From Pseudomonadaceae bacterium (GTDB taxonomy: Bacteria; Pseudomonadota; Alphaproteobacteria; UBA2136; UBA6156), in the NCBI GenBank assembly GCA_947464215.1, contig CANHVX010000009.1:1-17031 (forward strand): a stretch of 17,031 nt of DNA. The letters are read 5' to 3'. The notes beneath the pieces were generated by a model. That model worked only from the letters and a program-made list of their open reading frames with translations. It did not search any database and was not told where the DNA came from. Position numbers and translations under genes: made by a program. Below, one piece after another: positions 14,857 through 17,031 of this stretch; position 1 is the first letter of the stretch; each line of letters begins with the position of its first letter.

Positions 14857-17031
14857 ATGACCGACCAAACACCACCCGCCGCACCTAAAAAATCCACACT
14901 CAGCCTGGGTGGAACCCTCAGCATTGGGGGCGGTGGAGGCGCGGGCAGCGCAGGCAAAGGTGGGGTGAGTGTCGAGGTTCGCCGCCGCCGATTCGATGGC
15001 CCCACAGCCCCCAGCGCACCGGCCATGCCTGCCCCTTTGTCGGCCCCGCCGATGCCCAAGCCGATTGCGCCTGCCCCCATCGTGCAAAATGTGCCTGCGC
15101 CTAAGCCACAGGCCACCAAGCCCGAACCTAAACCCGAAGCCGAGCCCGCAGCACCTGTGGCTGCGGCCGCAGCCGCGCCGGCAGCGCCCGCCAAGCCCAT
15201 GGGGCCCCAGTTGGGCACTATTGCGGCACCACGGGTGCCAACCGGGCCGCTGTCCGCGCGTGAAGAAGCGCTGCGCCGGGCCAATGAACTGCAAAGCCTG
15301 AACACCAAATCAGCCCAAGAGCGCGCCGCGCGCGAAGCGGCCGAACGCGAGGCGGCACGCCTAGCGAAGGAAGCGAAAGAAGCGCGCGAGCGTGCCTCCA
15401 CCCGCGCCGGCAGCGGCAGTGGCGGCGTGCAAAGCGGCACGCTCAACAGCTCAGGCCCTGCCCGCACGGTCGATAGCCGCGCCTTTACCAAAACCACCAT
15501 CAGCCTCGATGATGCGCGCCGCCGCAGCTCATCCGGTGGCCGCCCCGATAACAAAGACCCCTCCGCCAAACGCGGCCGGAATGCGTATTTGGAAGAATTG
15601 GCCGACCGCGCCCGCACCAGCAGCGGGGGTGGCGGTGGCCGCCGCCGCCGGGGTGGCCCGCGCGAAGAGATGTCGGATATGTCCGCCCAACCGGCTGAAA
15701 AACTGATGCGAGACGTCGCCATACCCGAATATATTACCGTGGCCGAACTTGCGGCACGGATGTCCGAAAAAGCGGCCGACGTAGTGAAAAAACTCATGCT
15801 GATGGGGGAAATGGTCACCGCCAACCAAACGATAGATCAAGCGACAGCCGAAGTGATCGTGGCCGAATTTGGGCACAAACCTAAGCTGCAACAGGCCGTC
15901 AATCTGGAAGACATGCTGCGCGAGGCACCCACCGCCGAGGAAGACCAAATCACCCGCGCGCCCATCGTCACCATTATGGGCCACGTCGACCACGGCAAAA
16001 CCACCCTGCTCGATACCCTGCGTAAGGCCAACGTCGCCAGCGGCGAAGCAGGGGGGATAACCCAGCACATTGGGGCCTATCAAGTCAAAGCCCCCAGCGG
16101 CCGCCTTATCACCTTCCTCGATACCCCCGGCCACGCAGCGTTTACCGCCATGCGGGCGCGCGGTGCTAAGGTCACCGATGTGGTGATTTTGGTCGTCGCC
16201 GCCGACGATGGCCTGATGCCGCAAACCATCGAAGCCATCCAGCACGCACGGGCCGCCAACGTGCCTATCGTGGTGGCGCTGAACAAAATGGATAAACCGT
16301 CCGCCAACCCGCAAAAGGTGAAAAACGAGCTCCTTTCGCAAGAGTTGGTGATTGAAGAATTTGGCGGCACCGTGCCGTGCGTGCCGGTCAGCGGGCTTAC
16401 CGGCATGGGCCTGGCCGACCTAGAGGAAATTGTGCTGCTGCAGGCCGACGTGCTGGAGCTGAAGGCCAACCCGAAACGCCGGGCCGAAGGCGCCGTTATC
16501 GAGGCCCGGCTGGATAAAGGCCGTGGTCCCGTCGCCACCGTGGTGGTGCAGAACGGCACCCTGCGCACCGGCGATATTGTGGTCGCTGGCGCCGTGTGGG
16601 GCCGTGTCCGCGCACTGGTGAACGATAAGGGCCAAACCATCAAGGAAGCAGGGCCAAGCCTGCCGGTGGAAATTTTGGGTCTCGGCGGGGTCCCTGCCGC
16701 AGGCGATACCTTTATCGTCACCACCGATGAAAAAATGGCCAAGGAAGTTGCGTCCCAGCGCGACCAGCTCAGCCGCGAACGTGCCCAGGCTGCCCGCAAG
16801 ATGACCTTGGAAGGCCTGATGGAAAAGCTGTCCGATGTCGGCGAAGGGGTGAAGGAGCTGAACCTTATTGTGAAGGCCGACGTGCAAGGCAGCGTCGAAG
16901 CGCTGCAATATGCGCTTGGCCAGCTGAACACCGACCAAGCACAGGTGCGGGTCAAGGTGGTCAGCAGCGGGGTTGGGGTTATCACCGAAACCGATATCAA
17001 CCTCGCCATCGCCTCAGGGGCACTGTGCATG
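14857..17031 (+). CDS. infB: Translation initiation factor IF-2, 3' end outside window
   Basis: GTPase that brings fMet-tRNA to the 30S subunit and promotes subunit joining. 725 codons are visible, in frame to the last base; the C-terminal domains are cut by the window edge. The N-terminal about 285 residues are low complexity: Gly-rich (about 18-37), Pro/Ala-rich (about 49-125), a charged Ala/Glu/Arg helix (about 136-183) and Gly/Arg-rich patches. An IF2-N domain follows at about 289-345. The GTPase domain has G1 GHVDHGKT at 375-382, G3 DTPGH at 422-426, G4 NKMD at 476-479 and G5 SGL at 512-514. Domain II follows, including KGRGPVATVVVQNGTL. Start ATG 14857 is supported by TAAGG 6 nt upstream. 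ylxR, usually between nusA and infB, is absent. Confidence 0.96.
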   Translation, partial: MTDQTPPAAPKKSTLSLGGTLSIGGGGGAGSAGKGGVSVEVRRRRFDGPTAPSAPAMPAPLSAPPMPKPIAPAPIVQNVPAPKPQATKPEPKPEAEPAAPVAAAAAAPAAPAKPMGPQLGTIAAPRVPTGPLSAREEALRRANELQSLNTKSAQERAAREAAEREAARLAKEAKEARERASTRAGSGSGGVQSGTLNSSGPARTVDSRAFTKTTISLDDARRRSSSGGRPDNKDPSAKRGRNAYLEELADRARTSSGGGGGRRRRGGPREEMSDMSAQPAEKLMRDVAIPEYITVAELAARMSEKAADVVKKLMLMGEMVTANQTIDQATAEVIVAEFGHKPKLQQAVNLEDMLREAPTAEEDQITRAPIVTIMGHVDHGKTTLLDTLRKANVASGEAGGITQHIGAYQVKAPSGRLITFLDTPGHAAFTAMRARGAKVTDVVILVVAADDGLMPQTIEAIQHARAANVPIVVALNKMDKPSANPQKVKNELLSQELVIEEFGGTVPCVPVSGLTGMGLADLEEIVLLQADVLELKANPKRRAEGAVIEARLDKGRGPVATVVVQNGTLRTGDIVVAGAVWGRVRALVNDKGQTIKEAGPSLPVEILGLGGVPAAGDTFIVTTDEKMAKEVASQRDQLSRERAQAARKMTLEGLMEKLSDVGEGVKELNLIVKADVQGSVEALQYALGQLNTDQAQVRVKVVSSGVGVITETDINLAIASGALCM

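Noticed and set aside
14793..15824. Minus-strand frame of 343 codons opposite infB
   Set aside because: It mirrors the low-complexity GC-rich 5' part of infB, gives Ala/Ser/Arg/Gly-rich protein without motifs, and has no ribosome site. The plus-strand frame is clearly IF-2.
16080..17030. Minus-strand frame of 316 codons opposite the IF-2 GTPase region
   Set aside because: Antisense to conserved GTPase motifs; Ser/Thr/Ala-rich with no family resemblance.
1..17031. Search for CRISPR, tRNA/rRNA, insertion sequences, phage or defence genes
   Set aside because: No spaced direct repeats, tRNA cloverleaf, transposase motifs or terminal inverted repeats were seen by eye; the genes are standard chromosomal ones.

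Overview
This window is a stretch of chromosome from what looks like an alphaproteobacterium, GC-moderate to rich by eye. The clade call rests on gene order and protein style. The F1 ATP synthase genes run atpH-atpA-atpG with no F0 genes beside them, which is the split atp arrangement of alphaproteobacteria. The peptide deformylase/formyltransferase pair, the sucCD pair and the rimP-nusA-infB cluster also fit that class. I cannot place it in an order or genus. I see no phage, transposon, CRISPR, tRNA or rRNA signal. Almost everything is housekeeping.

Layout from left to right: (1) 50-3201, minus strand: the start of an F1 ATP synthase operon, atpH, atpA, atpG; atpD and atpC would lie beyond the left edge. 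(2) 3298-4182, minus: a 3-hydroxybutyryl-CoA dehydrogenase, closed by a strong hairpin terminator just before atpH. (3) 4369-6441, plus: def, fmt and an unrecognised 164-residue gene, closed by a 14-bp hairpin. (4) 6553-7353, plus: truA. (5) 7457-9581, plus: an OmpR-type response regulator and its membrane histidine kinase. (6) 9578-12164, minus: a single-domain MazG-type pyrophosphohydrolase, then sucD and sucC with their own terminator. (7) 12500-17031, plus: rimP, nusA and the first 725 codons of infB, which runs off the right edge.

Functional themes: energy (F1 ATPase, succinyl-CoA synthetase), acyl-CoA or hydroxybutyrate metabolism, N-terminal formyl-methionine handling (def/fmt), tRNA modification (truA), ribosome assembly, transcription elongation and translation initiation (rimP/nusA/infB), and one two-component system of unknown signal.

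The less ordinary points are mostly regulatory or architectural. Three TTGACA boxes each have a -10-like element exactly 17 bp away, in front of atpH, rimP and infB. The atpH promoter and the preceding terminator lie inside the longest atpH reading frame, which implies a shorter and nearly leaderless atpH. A strong terminator, and no ylxR, separates nusA from infB. The rimP leader is long and can fold. A run of nine G sits at the ribosome-binding position of the response regulator. AtpA carries an extra Lys-rich tail, and NusA an extra segment in its N-terminal domain. MazG has only its C-terminal catalytic domain. I did not find a convincing new multi-gene system.
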